This document shows, piece after piece, positions 44,721 through 56,898 of a stretch of 64,000 nt of DNA. Source of the stretch: Astrocystis sublimbata (Eukaryota; Ascomycota; Sordariomycetes; Xylariales; Xylariaceae); NCBI GenBank assembly GCA_022453515.1, contig JAJNNY010000042.1, positions 124,001-188,000 of the forward strand, read 5' to 3'. The stretch's first letter is position 1, and each line of letters begins with the position of its first letter. The position numbers and the translations under genes were made by a program. The notes below the pieces were generated by a model. That model worked only from the letters and a program-made list of their open reading frames with translations, did not search any database and was not told the origin of the DNA.

Positions 44721-47029
44721 ATGGCTTCCAACGGCCCTGAGTTACTCCAGCTCCCGCCCCGTGATGCGGCATTGTCCGGCCCTTTATCCCCCAGCTTGTC
44801 TCCGGGCTCCGGCTCTGCCAACCGGGCAAACCCCCTATCATCCAAAATCACTTCCGTGCTCTCAACCTCATATGCCGACTCCGAGTTCCGCGAGACCTTG
44901 GCACTACTCGATGCACGTGGCACAAGCAACACCGCCGAGACGAGGCGGCAGCTCCGTCTAGACGCTCAGAAGGATGTCATTGACAGCACAGGTCAGATCA
45001 TTGGCGAGTTTGGCCGGGTGGCAGATGTGAGTTGGTGACACTATCAGTCTCATAAGAGGTGAATGAGGTGGAGGACTGACGCCGCGAGTAGCAACTACGG
45101 CGTATTGGTGCTACCGTTGACAGGCTCAACAAAAGCTACCAGGAGATGAAAAGCCATGTTGCAGCATCACATGAGGCTACAGCAGCCACCCTCGAAGAGG
45201 CCTCTACTTTAATCACGCAAAAGAAGAATGTAGAGACAAAGCAACAGTTGCTAAAGGCGTTTCGGGACCACTTCGTCCTCACCGACGACGAGGTAGCCTC
45301 GCTCACATTAACGTCGGAGCCCGTCAACGACCAGTTCTTTACGGTGCTAGCCAAGGCGAAGCGCATACGTAAGGATTGCGAAGTTCTTCTCGGCTTCGAG
45401 AACCAGACCTTGGGCCTCGAGATCATGGACCAGACGTCCAAGAACGTGAATTCGGCCTTTCAGAAGCTGTATCGCTGGATACAGAAAGAGTTCAAGACTC
45501 TCAATCTCGAAAACCCACAGATCAACCCCTCAGTACGCCGCGCTCTCCGGGTCCTAGCCGAGCGACCCTCCCTCTTCCAGAGTTGTCTCGACTTCTTCGC
45601 CGAGGCCCGCGAACAGGTCCTCTCCGATTCCTTTTACCTCGCCCTGACAGGCCTGTCTGCATCCGGTGCTAAGGACCACTCAGTCAAGCCTATCGAGCTC
45701 GCGGCCCACGATTCTTTGCGCTATGTAGGTGACATGCTCGCGTGGGCGCATTCAGCCACAGTCAGCGAGCGCGAGGCTCTCGAGGCCCTCTTCCTCTCAG
45801 ACGCCAGCGAAATTGCCAAGGGCATGCAAGAGGGGCGAGAGAACGAGCTCTGGCGCCTCATGGCCGACGAAGGTGACGAGGGGCCGCCCGAGTTCGACGC
45901 CGTGAAGGCGCTCAACGAACTTGTCGACCGCGATGTGTCGGGTGCAGCGCGGATCCTGCGCCAGCGCATCGAGCAGGTGATCCAAGCGAACGAGGACGTT
46001 ATTTTAGCATACAAAGTCGCAAATCTCCTCGGCTTTTACAAATTCACTTTCTCGCGGCTGCTGGGCAGTGATAGCAAAGACGCTGTCTTGCTGCAGTCGA
46101 TGACGAACCTCGAGTCCGAGGCGCTGCGCCAGTTCCGCTCCCTCATGCGCGACCACATCGCCACGCTACAGGGCGAGTTCCAGCACACCCCCGCGGACCT
46201 CGCGCCGCCTGACTTCCTGCAGGACGCACTCAAGCAGCTGTCCGCCATCATGCAAAACTACGACACCTCTCTCGCCTCATCAATGACGAAATCGGTTTTA
46301 CGAGGCGACAGAAAGGCCGAGGATGCAGATGATGAGGATTCAGACGAAGAAGAAGACGACGACAACGAATTCCAACCCATCCTCGCCGAATCCTTCGACC
46401 CCTTCCTCGCCGGCTGCGAAAACATGGCCAGCCGCATCCGCTCGCCGTCCAACTCCATCTTCTACCTCAACTGCCTGCTCACCGCCCGCTCCGTGCTCGA
46501 GCCCTACGCGCACTTCACCTCGCACCGGCTCTCCAAGATCCAAACCGCTGTCGCGCAACACACTTCCAAGCTCGCAGAGTCGCAATACGAGTCCCTCGTC
46601 GAAGAGTCTTCTCTCGAGCCTTTACTTTCTTCCCTCGCTACGCTACGCGGCGACGTGAAAGCCGACGTCGAGAAGGTCGCGAAGCTAGAGCCGACGCAGC
46701 CCGAGGCCCTGCTGGCCTCGTCCCAGAGCCTCGACGACTTCCTGCCCTCGGCCATCATGGACGCTCTGGATAACCTCAAGCACCTCCAGGACGCGCGCCT
46801 CGCGCGCGAGGTCACGGAGGAGGCGGCCGAACGCTTCTGCACTGACTTTGAGCATGTCGAGGCGCTGCTTGTGCTGGCTGATGAGTTGAGGGAGCAGGAG
46901 CTGGCTAAAGGTGGGAAAGCAGGTGGTGGTGGTGGTGGTGGTGGTGGTGGTGGTGATGAGGGCGAGGAGCCGAGCTTAAGGGCTTTGTTCCCGAGGACGG
47001 CGGGCGAGGTTCGGGTGTTGTTGTCGTGA
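44721..47029 (+). CDS. COG6: Conserved oligomeric Golgi complex subunit 6
   Basis: Exons 44721..45026 and 45092..47029 (GTGAGT donor, TAG acceptor) give 747 residues. COG6 is in lobe B of the COG tethering complex, which captures vesicles for retrograde transport within the Golgi. The N-terminal part has a Pro/Ser leader, then [20 protein letters not shown] and a coiled coil ([20 protein letters not shown]) that crosses the splice junction. The core has [16 protein letters not shown] and the motif [20 protein letters not shown]. Acidic runs occur near 400, and a run of 11 or more Gly (46921-46955, a GGT microsatellite) lies near the C terminus. It ends [14 protein letters not shown]. The start is in good context (ACACCATGG). 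Confidence 0.93.
46921..46955 (+). repeat. GGT microsatellite inside COG6 (poly-Gly)
   Basis: About eleven GGT units in frame, encoding a Gly run in the C-terminal region of COG6. Length variation here would change only the length of the Gly run. Confidence 0.9.
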
Positions 47030-47809
47030 TGGGAATGACGGTTCGATTTCAGTAGATAGGGGCAGAGGGGATGTCAAGTCAAGACAATAGTACCAAGCCT
47101 ACCCGGTAACGCCTGCATGTGAAGAGTATACCGCTACGGGTATTAATTTGTTGATGGTGGTAGGGCAATCAATCCGCAGCTCTACCGGGCTCAATTTTCA
47201 CGAGAACAAGCTCGGCAGTTCAATGCTTGATGAGGTGTTGGTCGGGCGATGTCGTAGCAGGTGGATGTAGTAGACTATGAATCAATATTGAAAGAGTGTA
47301 CCCTACCGAAGTCAACATCGATAAGGGAAAGAAAGCCTTTATCTACGATGTCATGATGCAATGCGAGTCTACAGTGCATGGCGTTACTATTTACTATTTT
47401 GGATCGTCTATTAAGTCAGCCGTTCAGATAGAGATATTTGGCATGACCTCTATCCATGTATCATCGAGAAAAGTGTAGGAAAGGCTACACGAGTAACAAC
47501 TGGTTCTGTCCGGCCTGCCAGAGAAATTGTATGCATCAAATAGAGACGTGTATTCATTCATTCTATGCTACGTGTACGGTCATATGCTGATATGAGCAGA
47601 ACTCCTTTGCCCGGCAAACTCCGAGGTCTCTTTCCTTTTCATCATTCCAGTCCCTTGTCTTGATGTTGAGAAAGAAATTCAGAGATAATCCCCACATCTG
47701 TCTATATGCATGGTCTGTTAAAGCACAGTCACCCGCCTGATGTAAAATTCTTCTCAAGAAAGCAAAGTAATAGTCCGTCAAGGACCATATCATGCCACGC
47801 CATGCCTCC
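47030..47809. other. Intergenic between convergent genes
   Basis: 3' flanks of COG6 and of the APH-like gene. No feature recognised. Confidence 0.55.
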
Positions 47810-49324
47810 TTACTGGGGTGTATCCCCCCTCGGCCTCTTCACAGGAAATTCATCACGGCTCGGCCGCCTGATCCTCTTCCCAGCAGCATCGTCCCCCTCG
47901 CTAGCGATGCGCTCAAGCTTGGTCAGCGCCGCCACGAGACGTCTGCGAGCAGCGATCTCGCGCGCGCTGCTGTCGGCGTCGGAGCGGTAGAACTGGCGCA
48001 CGATGGCCACCGTGGCGTGGTAGCACTCGTACAGGAGGATGCGTATCGGGGCGTTGTCCGGGTCTTCGACGATTGTAATCCCTTCTTCTTCTTCTTCTTG
48101 TGTTTCCTCCCGGTCATCATCGTCGCTGCCATCGTCGCTGCCATCATCGCTGCTGCTACTGCTTCCCACGTACTCATCCTCGTTCCCTTCCTGTTTGACT
48201 GTGTCCAGTTCATCCTTGCGGCGCCACCCGAATCCCTTGCCGAATTCTGGAGTTGTGTATGAGAAGACGGGTGCGAATAGGGGATCGCCGAAGATGCAGT
48301 TGCTCCAGTCTCGTAGCCCTGTGACTTTGATAGACGACGACGACGATGGCTTTCCATCTGTCACAGCTTCGCCGGACGAATCGTCAGGCTCCGACTTGAT
48401 GTTCGGGGATCTTTTCTGAGACTTGGAGGCCCCCTGCTCTCGCTTTAGGGGTGTTTCTTTTGATCTTGTCACGAGCACAACTTCGTCGTCGTCGATGCTG
48501 CATACTACCAACCGAGGCGTTGTGACAGCATCCAATAAGTGGCTGAATTTGTGGAATGTCGTCCTGACTTTTTCGTAGCTCATGGTGACTGCCAAGTCTT
48601 CGCCATCTCTTAAGGCGCCTTCGAGAAGTAGGTGGAACGCTTCCCTCCAACTGTCTACACCAGTGCAGCTAGGCTTGCTGTCCCCTGCTGCTCTTTGTGG
48701 ATCTTCGGGGGTCCCAGGTAGTCTTAGCACAGCACATGGCTGTCCAAATTTGCCTGTTGGCGATGTGACGTTGGCAATACGCCGCATCAGCTGGCCTTTC
48801 TGGAAGTCCACCGATCTCCGTTCCTGGTGTGTAAGAGAACCCCCTAAGCCAGATATAGATTCCCCAGGTGTTGGCTCTAAGAGGTTGAAAGCTGGTGAAG
48901 TCTCGGATGGTGTCGAGGCTTGTGTTATCAGATCCGGCAAAAAAGCGAAAAGCTTATCATCATAGGGGGCAAATGATTCACCTGAAGAACGACTTGGCCA
49001 TCTCGCCGAGATCTTCCTCTTTATGGGACATTTCACGGCCTTCTTTTCGCCGAGTCGTTGGCTGCCCTGGTCATGTTGGCAAACATCATCTAGCAGCCAG
49101 CCAAGTACAGCTGCTTCCGACTGCAATAACGATCGTTCAGATCGCAGTAGTCTTGCAGAGGATGGTGGCAAGTTCAACAATAATGTTCTCTTGTCGGCTA
49201 GTTGGACCCTGAAGGTTCTCAAAAGGTTTCTAGTCGGTATTATAGATATGGCTTCCACTGTCGTGTTTGGTATAGCGCTCTCGATGATGGCCCGAACCGA
49301 ATCGGACGGGCGAGGACGGGCCAT
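47810..49324 (-). CDS. APH/choline kinase-like fold protein, filamentous-fungal type
   Basis: One intronless frame; from MARPRPSDSVRAIIE it has 504 residues. The N-terminal lobe (TVEAISIIPTRNLLRTFRVQ followed by LLLNLPPS) looks like the nucleotide-binding lobe of aminoglycoside phosphotransferase-type kinases. Then come FNLLEPTPGESISGL and SVDFQKGQLMRRIANVTSP, as in fungal APH-family proteins. The motif SNCIFGDPLFAPVF sits where the family has a catalytic-loop/metal Asp region. I do not see a clean HxDxxxxN catalytic loop, so activity is doubtful. A long acidic insertion (Asp/Glu/Ser, about 415-450) follows, and the C terminus is basic and Arg-rich. The substrate is unknown. Upstream in-frame ATGs exist (up to 49567), but the sequence before MARPRP looks like leader. 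A kinase-like fold is an inference. Confidence 0.6.
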   Translation of the reverse strand: MARPRPSDSVRAIIESAIPNTTVEAISIIPTRNLLRTFRVQLADKRTLLLNLPPSSARLLRSERSLLQSEAAVLGWLLDDVCQHDQGSQRLGEKKAVKCPIKRKISARWPSRSSGESFAPYDDKLFAFLPDLITQASTPSETSPAFNLLEPTPGESISGLGGSLTHQERRSVDFQKGQLMRRIANVTSPTGKFGQPCAVLRLPGTPEDPQRAAGDSKPSCTGVDSWREAFHLLLEGALRDGEDLAVTMSYEKVRTTFHKFSHLLDAVTTPRLVVCSIDDDEVVLVTRSKETPLKREQGASKSQKRSPNIKSEPDDSSGEAVTDGKPSSSSSIKVTGLRDWSNCIFGDPLFAPVFSYTTPEFGKGFGWRRKDELDTVKQEGNEDEYVGSSSSSDDGSDDGSDDDDREETQEEEEEGITIVEDPDNAPIRILLYECYHATVAIVRQFYRSDADSSAREIAARRRLVAALTKLERIASEGDDAAGKRIRRPSRDEFPVKRPRGDTPQ

Positions 49325-52300
49325 CGGTGTGACAGAGGACGAACGGTCCGTTCGTGTAACAAGATATATGCTGCGAGTGGGCAATTGGAATCCTCTCGTA
49401 GGACATGTTACTTCGACTGCAGTTCCTTGTGACTGAGGCGTTTTATAGATGGTGCAAGTAGGCTGGGCAGTGTGGGAGGAAGAGAAAACGATACGGGAGG
49501 TTACGCTGGCACCAACGGGGTCTGGGAGTGCCGATTCTTTCCTTGCACGTGGTATCATGGTCTGCATGACTGCTCACGTCGTATTATAGATAGGTGGAGA
49601 GTGAATGTAAGCTCGGCAGTATATTATCCTTCGAAGGAAAGATCAGAGCCTGGGACTGTGGGGAGAGACCAGGTTTGAAGAGATTCGCCCTTTTATTGCA
49701 ACGGCCAAACTGCAATCCCTAGCCGAAAATATGGCCGTTTAACGAGATGAGTGGCCTAAGAATAGCCAGGGATGAGAGTTGCTTTGGAGACGTTTGAGGG
49801 CCACTTGTTGGTGTAGCCGAATGCAGGAATAAGTAAGATATGACAAAACGCAAAGGTTTATGAATTATCTCGGCCAGTTATCCGTTCATGTAGAACGAGA
49901 GGGACAGCCACTGAAACACTAAATGAGCAGGCAAACAGGCAATGTAAACGACTGGCGATATTCGAAAGATCAAACGAGCTTCGCTAGGCTACATTTTACC
50001 ACAGGCGAGTAAATGTTGGATGTCGTTGCTGGCCTTGATACGGCTTGGAGCTCTTAGCATGAGGCGAAAACTGTCGGTTACGGAGTCGCTTGTTCGACGA
50101 ATGAGACTCGAGAACGCGCGACGACCAGAAAATGGCGGGCGGAACAAACATCAGCTTGCTAACTTAATCTGTTACTGCGGCCAGGATCTCTGACAATTAG
50201 TCTATTCACGTACACACACTCGACACTCGCTCGCTTGTTTACGAGTATGGGAGGTGGAGAAACGCAAGCAACTCAAGCCTCAATGGGTTCAACTAGTGTG
50301 TTCATGCAAGGAAGCCAACCAAGAGCGAGGGAGCGGCGGAACAAGACACAATACGAATGTTAGAAGTGCAAGTATGATAGAAAGGAAAGCACGGACACGA
50401 ATGAACGACCAAACAGTACGAGTACACTTGACAGAGGCAAACTCACCCAGCTGCCTACCTACTGACCGAACCATAGTCCGTCCTACCTAAACCGGACGAG
50501 ATGGGTAATCACATCATTGGCATAGGCACAGGCACAGGCACAGGTAAGTCATGGTCTTGCCAAGGCTCCCAAGGAAGACTTCTGGAAACCATCTCGGTGG
50601 CACCAGTGGTTTGGTATAATGCGGCACACCATCGCAAAGCTAAAACCTCTCGGACCCTGTTGGATCAGCTGGTCCAGAGTTGGGCGGGCCTTCGACCGCA
50701 CCCGCTCGCCTGTGGTGGTGGGTCGGGGGCCTTATTATTTGCACTATGGTACAGTGCCGATCGTACGTAGGAGCATGGACTGTAATTGGAAGTGATGTAA
50801 GTATGCAGAGCATGCGTGTTAGTCGATGGCGGCCTGGCAAGAGCCGTGTGGAGTGGCTAAAATGCAGTTGTGGTGATAGCTCAGCATCTTGGTATGAGGT
50901 AGTTAGCCTAGATAGACCGGTGGGTTCACTATTGGACCAAGCGAAGCGAAGTTGCATGACCTAGGACATGAGAGCAGGCATGCCGGTCAGCAGGCGACAA
51001 CAAGGCAGATTTTAGTGAGACTAGGGGATAGATCCTCGACGGGAAACGAGCACAACATCGATAGCATAGATATTGTGATCACTGGTCAACTCGTGCTCGA
51101 AATATCCTATCATCCCATGTCCGTCCGACGTACACGTACTATGGTATGTACATTGTCAAACGGCGGAGTACAAAAGGAAGCAGCAAAAGTGCTCAGGGTC
51201 CACGATCGACCATTTCTGGGGTCGGCACCGGGACCCTAGTGCAAGTCTGTCACGTCAGAACGGATGACATCGGGTCGCTCCACCTCGAGGTGCTGAGGAC
51301 TTACACCAGGATTGTCGACGATGGATGCATCACAGTACGGATACCCCAAGGGGGCCAGGGGGGGCTAGGAAGGGGGAACAAACACAGGAAGCGGACGGAA
51401 GGACCTTGCAGTCCAACTAGGCGATTAGGTATCTAACGCTAGGAAGGGAAGGTCCAGCAGATTAAATTCATCAAACCTCGCGAGATTGGGAGATGATTGA
51501 CATACGGCGTCGTGGTCGGCGAGGTCGGCGTTAGGTTGCGTGTCGTATGTGTCGCATAGGAGAGACGTGAAGGTTTTGACTCTTGAGCTGATCATGATTC
51601 TGACCGAGATACCAAACAAATGCTGGCCAAAGAGAAGCCAGGTCGAGATCCAAATCGGCGCAGTTGGCATGGAGAAGCGAGCCGGGAAATTCATGATTGG
51701 CTCATGGTAAGCGAAAGCATCCCGAATAGGGACAGACTTCCGTGAGCGTTAGATTCGCCAAGATGTCGCCCGGTGGGGACGCGGCATGCCACGCTCGGGA
51801 CGAAGCTGGGCGTGGAAGCTTACCTAATCCAGTACGGGCGAGCGCATAGATGTATCATGTTGTATGATAAAGACGTCTATTGCAAGGGACCAAGTCTGTC
51901 TGCTGTGCTGGTTGTGCTGAGTGTAACGTACAGTTTGCTTCATGCAACCTCGACTACAACCTGATATAGGAGCTAAATTAGGTACCATGGAGTGGGTAAA
52001 AGGGTACACATGTATCTCAGGTGTGTAATTATACAATGACAAAGTCCATCTCCCTCGTCTCACTTAGTCTCACCTAAAGCGGTACTTTTGCTTAACACAA
52101 TGAACACGTAAGGGTCTTTCGCAACTCATTTTTCAACCTGATCCTTCCTTTTCTCCCTGATTTCACCAACATTCTTTTTATCTGCTCAGCTGAGTGGGAG
52201 AAGGAATGCCAGGTCCTGACACAAGCTCGGACGCTAAGGTAGCCTATCCTTCGGTATGGCGGTCGCTCTTTTGGCTCGAGATCTCGCCCCATCTTTCCCG

Positions 52301-55300
52301 GTTACAGTAGCTAACTTGAGGCAATGGTATGGTGTCGAACTACTTAGCGCATATAGGCTGGACTCGGGTTTTCTCAAGATCCCAATTCATGATTCTGCAC
52401 CAAGTAGGAGGAATACACTATCATTAGCTAGCCAGCGAAGGACTCCAGATGGTTCGCCAAATATGAACTAATACTAGACATAGGGTTCCTGCTAGGTACT
52501 GTGTCGATGTCATTGCATATGGCGTTTTACATCAATGGCTGCGTAGCTGATGGCGGCAGCCCCAGATCTTGATTATTCACGATATTTCGACATCTTGGGT
52601 CTAAGTCTGGCCTACTCGTAGTGTTGGTACTAAAGGTCTGGGAGAAGTTGGGCTCTAGAAACCAATGAGTTGCAGTCAGACTCGTGGAAGGCTGTAATCG
52701 TAGATCTCCGGGCTGGCAAAACGGCGCGGGCATCTCACGGCATGGGTGGGTCGCCGCCGTCTAATTCTACCACGTTAGTAGTCACCACATTCAATGGTTC
52801 ATGCTATGTTACATGCGCTTGGTGTGGGCGGTAAATAGTACATATGCGCCTACGAGGCGCGTGCTTACTTAAGTAGCCAGGGCGAGCTTTAGTCTACTTT
52901 AATGTCGGCGGCGCCGGCAGGAATTCAATCTAGTCTGACGATGATTACAACTACTCGTACACACCCTGGAAGCCGCTGTAATGGTTACAGCTGCAACTCA
53001 TGCCGGGTTGGCAGACGTAGCCATTCCTGCACCCACAACAACCAATCGAGTGTCTCCTATAGCGATGACAACCGTGCCCATATTACGTGGATTGTAACCC
53101 ACACTCGGTCCCGTCGGCACTCTCGTTAATATTATCGCAATAGGGCTTAGCGTTGTCGGGCATCGCTATATATGAGCCTCATGATATTGCCCATCCTGCA
53201 CGAAAGGGGGTATGCCTGCAATATAACGACGGCTCTGTGGCTTCCGCCTGTGGAATCAGCATCATGACTACCAAAGCCCACGACTGACGACTCCGACACC
53301 CTCTCCAATTGATGGATGATTTAGAGGTCGTGCGTGTTGGTGGATTCGATCATCGATGCTCATGCGTCAGGAAACAGAGATTTGATGAACAGGCAGCCGC
53401 TTATTACGGCGCACCTAGATTGTCTGTCACTGTCATGGACTTAACGGCAACGATCCATCAAATCCAATGCTCTACGGATTATCGGTACCTGCCTTGGAAG
53501 GAACTTTGAATATGATTTCGAAGCGTCAATCTTCGCTCAGTCTGGCTCTCTATTTGAATCTATTATCGACACCAATGCAATTGGTCATGTCTCTACCATA
53601 ACAATCAATTGCGGCATTGTAGAAGATCGTTGACGAAATTCAGTGAAGTATTTCTTTTAGCTTCTATATTTCGGTTATGTATTCTTGTGTTTGCGTTGTT
53701 GCAGCCAAATATGGAGAACTGTACCACACGTCCTCACCCATATATGGTTTGCCATGTCATTAGGGTGACAGTTCCAATGGTCTTACATACATAGCTGCGT
53801 GAGACACGGCTACCAACGTCAGTACCAAAGCATGCAAGAGAGCGGTCAATATATATTAAGCCTTCGGGAATTAAGGGCACTTTGAAAACGGCTCTGCAGG
53901 ATTGGTGCTGACATCAACCAATATGTCGTAATCATCAGTTGATACTGTTAAAAAAATCCCGAATCATCCTTCCCCTCTTGCGTTCCAGAATGCATTATTA
54001 CATGTGATATTGTTTGGTCCACGGCCATTCTGTAGCACACTGTGACATCTGGCGAGAGAAAAACCGAATCTCCGAGACTGCCCACTCATTACTATTCCAT
54101 ACAATGTGTCATTGATCACAATAACATCTGGTGTTGCACCACATTGGAGCGATTTGGTCTAGAATTGGCCTTTGGAGGTCCATGGGGAATTCTACTTGCC
54201 GGGAGCCTAAATTCTAGACTGCCGCAGTCAAGGCACGATTGCGGTCTTTCCAACGGGTAACACACGCATTTGAGGCATCTAACGTCGATCTTCATATAAT
54301 GGGAAGATTTAGAGGATGCTTGGTTGGAATAGTAAGAAGCCGTCCGAGGCCGTCGTTGGTAGGATAGCCACAAAGGCCTTAGCCTATCATCTAGAGCCGC
54401 TTATCATGAATCGACGCCCAATCATGACGCCGACACGACATACCTTGGCAAGAAGCTCGGCTCTCATTCGATATTGGAATTCGCTCCCAGAATGCCATTA
54501 CTTTATCGAATTCTCGAACTTGGCACTTGCAGGTAGGTGTCTATGTCATGAGATGCCTAGCGTTCCTGATCAAATCGTCAAAATTTGTCAGTACCCAAGT
54601 GGAATAAGCCGTTGTGAAAGTTTTAGTTCTCATGCTTACGTTATCTTCACGGAAATAAACTCGCCAAGCCCGCAACTAACTCACAGAACCGACGCTGCTC
54701 ACAACATCGAGTTACTATCTCCACACTATAACTATCGAACGAACGCGCTATGCTGCGCGTTTGGGTTGCCGTCTCTTGGATTTCCTCAGGTTCTTTCAGC
54801 CACAACGGACTGATGAGGTGGGAAACATTGCCTCTTACCAAATCCGACTACGCTTTCAGTTGTGGCTTTTTTTTCGGTGTGCGAAAATGGCAGAAATTCG
54901 AGCACATTTCCAAGTGTCAAAACCTCGGCCTTTCGTTTCTGTCTAATGTGCGCCCACGTCTTGGCAAAGCTGCCGCTTGCGCACATTTTGTTCTACCCAA
55001 AAAGACAGCGCCGCGGGAAGGATTGAAAAGAAAAATCCGGCTACGCACATACATAAAAGTACCGTGCGGGCTGTCATGCAGGCTCGGATTCCGGCAGCAG
55101 ACTTTTCTATCCCAAGCTGTTGATGCCACGCGAGTATACCTTAGTATTGCTTGGCATCTTCTATAATTTTCAATTTTCTAATAGCGGCTTGGTTGTGCAT
55201 CCTCGTATATTGGTGGTGCCTACTCCGTTGAATCGCGTCTAATCGCATACTTCTTAGTACGATTAGTTCTATCGACATATTTGGATTGTAAGAACAAAAC

Positions 55301-56121
55301 CACCTGCACTTTCTTGGGCATGCAGAACACAGGCGGTGAGAAGGGTAAACGGACGGGAGGCGAAAAGTAGCTGGCCAACCCCAACAACGTGAAAATATAT
55401 CATCACGAATAATAACAACATTCATATCATCCTCAGATGAAATTTTAGTATATCGACAGCGAATAGTTGTAGGAGAGTGCTGTTGTCATTATTTTACACG
55501 AAACAGAAGTGCAGCAGTAATAAGTATGTCACGACACCATCCTACAGATAAAATATCGCCAACTCAGATTTGACCAGCGTCAGCTACTTGGGTATAAATG
55601 GAACCTTAAAACACACACACACACACATATCTATCGCGTGGCTAGCTGCCAGTGAAAGTTTGCAAACTTCCAGATGTTGCCATCGTGGGAACCCATTTGG
55701 CTATAGTCCTCAGATGCATAGCCACCCATCCAGGTGCCCCTTCCGCTTTCCTCACGGCCACGTCGCGAAGTGAATTTGGACAACTTGACAGTCATATATA
55801 TATAAAGAGCGCCTCTAACGGACACCAACCCGAAAGCTTTGCCTCCTGGGGCGTGAAGTATCATCAATGATACTGCCAGTACGCAGTGTTTTACGACTGG
55901 ATTCTACGAACTCAGGCGACGGCGCCAACGAATAATTAGGAGGCGAAAACATGCATTTTGTATACCTTGCAACAAATCAGTGCAGCGTAATACATACGTG
56001 GCTCCACATGCAGCATCGCCCGGAGATAGTTACTTCGAAGGTGAAGCTCGCCTCAAACGTTCAATATGATACCAGCGAACCAATATATACCGTGTCATGG
56101 GCAGGTGTGCCGGACTAAGGG
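49325..56121. other. Gene desert of about 6.8 kb
   Basis: Many overlapping short frames on both strands, none above about 165 codons and none with family resemblance. I looked for split genes and found none I could assemble. It includes a CA microsatellite (55610-55627). The left end should contain the promoter of the APH-like gene. Confidence 0.5.
55610..55627. repeat. CA dinucleotide microsatellite
   Basis: About nine AC units; no associated gene. Confidence 0.8.
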
Positions 56122-56306
56122 TGTCAGGTGTCATGGTAGCAAGAGCCTCGCCATGACCTAGGGGCTCACCTGTAGGGGGCTGTTTGGGCTACTAGATCTG
56201 GGTATATAAGGGCTGGGCGGCTCCCACTGAATGGGAGAGCCCAGTAATCAATAGAATTAACACCTAACCCCTACTATTCTCTTTGGCTACTGCTATATTC
56301 CTTCAC
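56122..56306 (+). mobile_element. Degraded LTR, probably Ty1/copia type
   Basis: Begins TGTCAGGTGTCATGG and has a promoter-like GGGTATATAAGGGC. A hairpin follows (GGCGGCTCCCACTGAATGGG then AGAGCCCAG), then AATCAATAGAATTAACACC and a T/C-rich end TATATTCCTTCAC. This order is typical of fungal copia LTRs. Just after it, TGGTGCAAAAGC resembles a mutated initiator-tRNA primer-binding site (TGGTATCAGAGC). No gag/pol frame or second LTR is visible downstream, so it is a truncated or near-solo copy. Confidence 0.5.
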
Positions 56307-56818
56307 TCTGGTGCAAAAGCACTTGACAAAGGGAATCAAGTCAAGTAGAAGAGTAGGGGCAAGGTGCCGATTTCTACTGCTTGTCGGGCTTCTCCCACCT
56401 ACTTAGGAGGCGCCCGGCCTGTACATGCCTACTTAGGGGGGGCCAACACTAGTACCTTCCATGGATGTCCCCATGGGTCGACACTCCAGCGAATGACTTG
56501 ATATCGCAAAATACTGATATTAGAAGCTTTCCAAGGACAAGTGTTGGAAAATCCAGGTCGGTAGTACATGAAGTCCATAATGTGAAAATTTTCATCGAGT
56601 GTTCAGTCTGAGAAGGTCCAACGTAGGCTACGTGTTGTCCACCTAAGCCGATGCCCATGCAGAGAAATCGAGAGGGGAGGAGCTGGAAGAAGCCGAAAGA
56701 TAGTATTTCCGAATTTTTTTCTATGGTATTGGAGATAAAGACAAGGTTGATGATGAGGAAGAAGAGAAGAATAGGGGAAGGGAAAAGAAGAGAAAGGTGA
56801 TGATGAAAAAAGAAAATC
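56307..56818. other. Intergenic downstream of the LTR
   Basis: Probably a remnant of the retroelement leader at its left end. A purine-rich run (about 56745-56815) precedes the tRNA 3' end. A 212-codon minus-strand frame runs through the tRNA and is not a gene. Confidence 0.45.
56804..56817 (-). terminator. Pol III terminator of tRNA-Arg
   Basis: T-rich run on the minus strand (TTTTCTTTTTT) starting two to three bases after the tRNA 3' end. Confidence 0.6.
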
Positions 56819-56898
56819 CGACACACCCGGGACTTGAACCCGGAATCTTCGGCTGACCTATGTAGGAGGCCGACGAGTTGCCATTTCTCTAGTGCGCC
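56819..56898 (-). tRNA. tRNA-Arg(CCT) with an 8-base intron
   Basis: On the minus strand the acceptor arms GGCGCAC and GTGTGTC pair over seven positions (two G-T). D stem GAG/CTC has GG in the loop. Anticodon stem TCGGC/GCCGA is perfect. T arm CCGGG-TTCAAGT-CCCGG is perfect and contains the B box. Variable loop is AGATT and the discriminator is G. The anticodon loop is 15 bases instead of 7. Read as CTCCTA plus an 8-base insertion after position 37 (the canonical nuclear tRNA intron site), it gives anticodon CCT, decoding AGG. A T-run (TTTTCTTTTTT) just past the 3' end is a Pol III terminator. The anticodon follows from placing the intron canonically. Confidence 0.88.

Noticed and set aside
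54316..55166. Open frames of 165 and 138 codons in the gene desert
   Set aside because: No recognisable domain and no consistent codon pattern; expected by chance in 7 kb.
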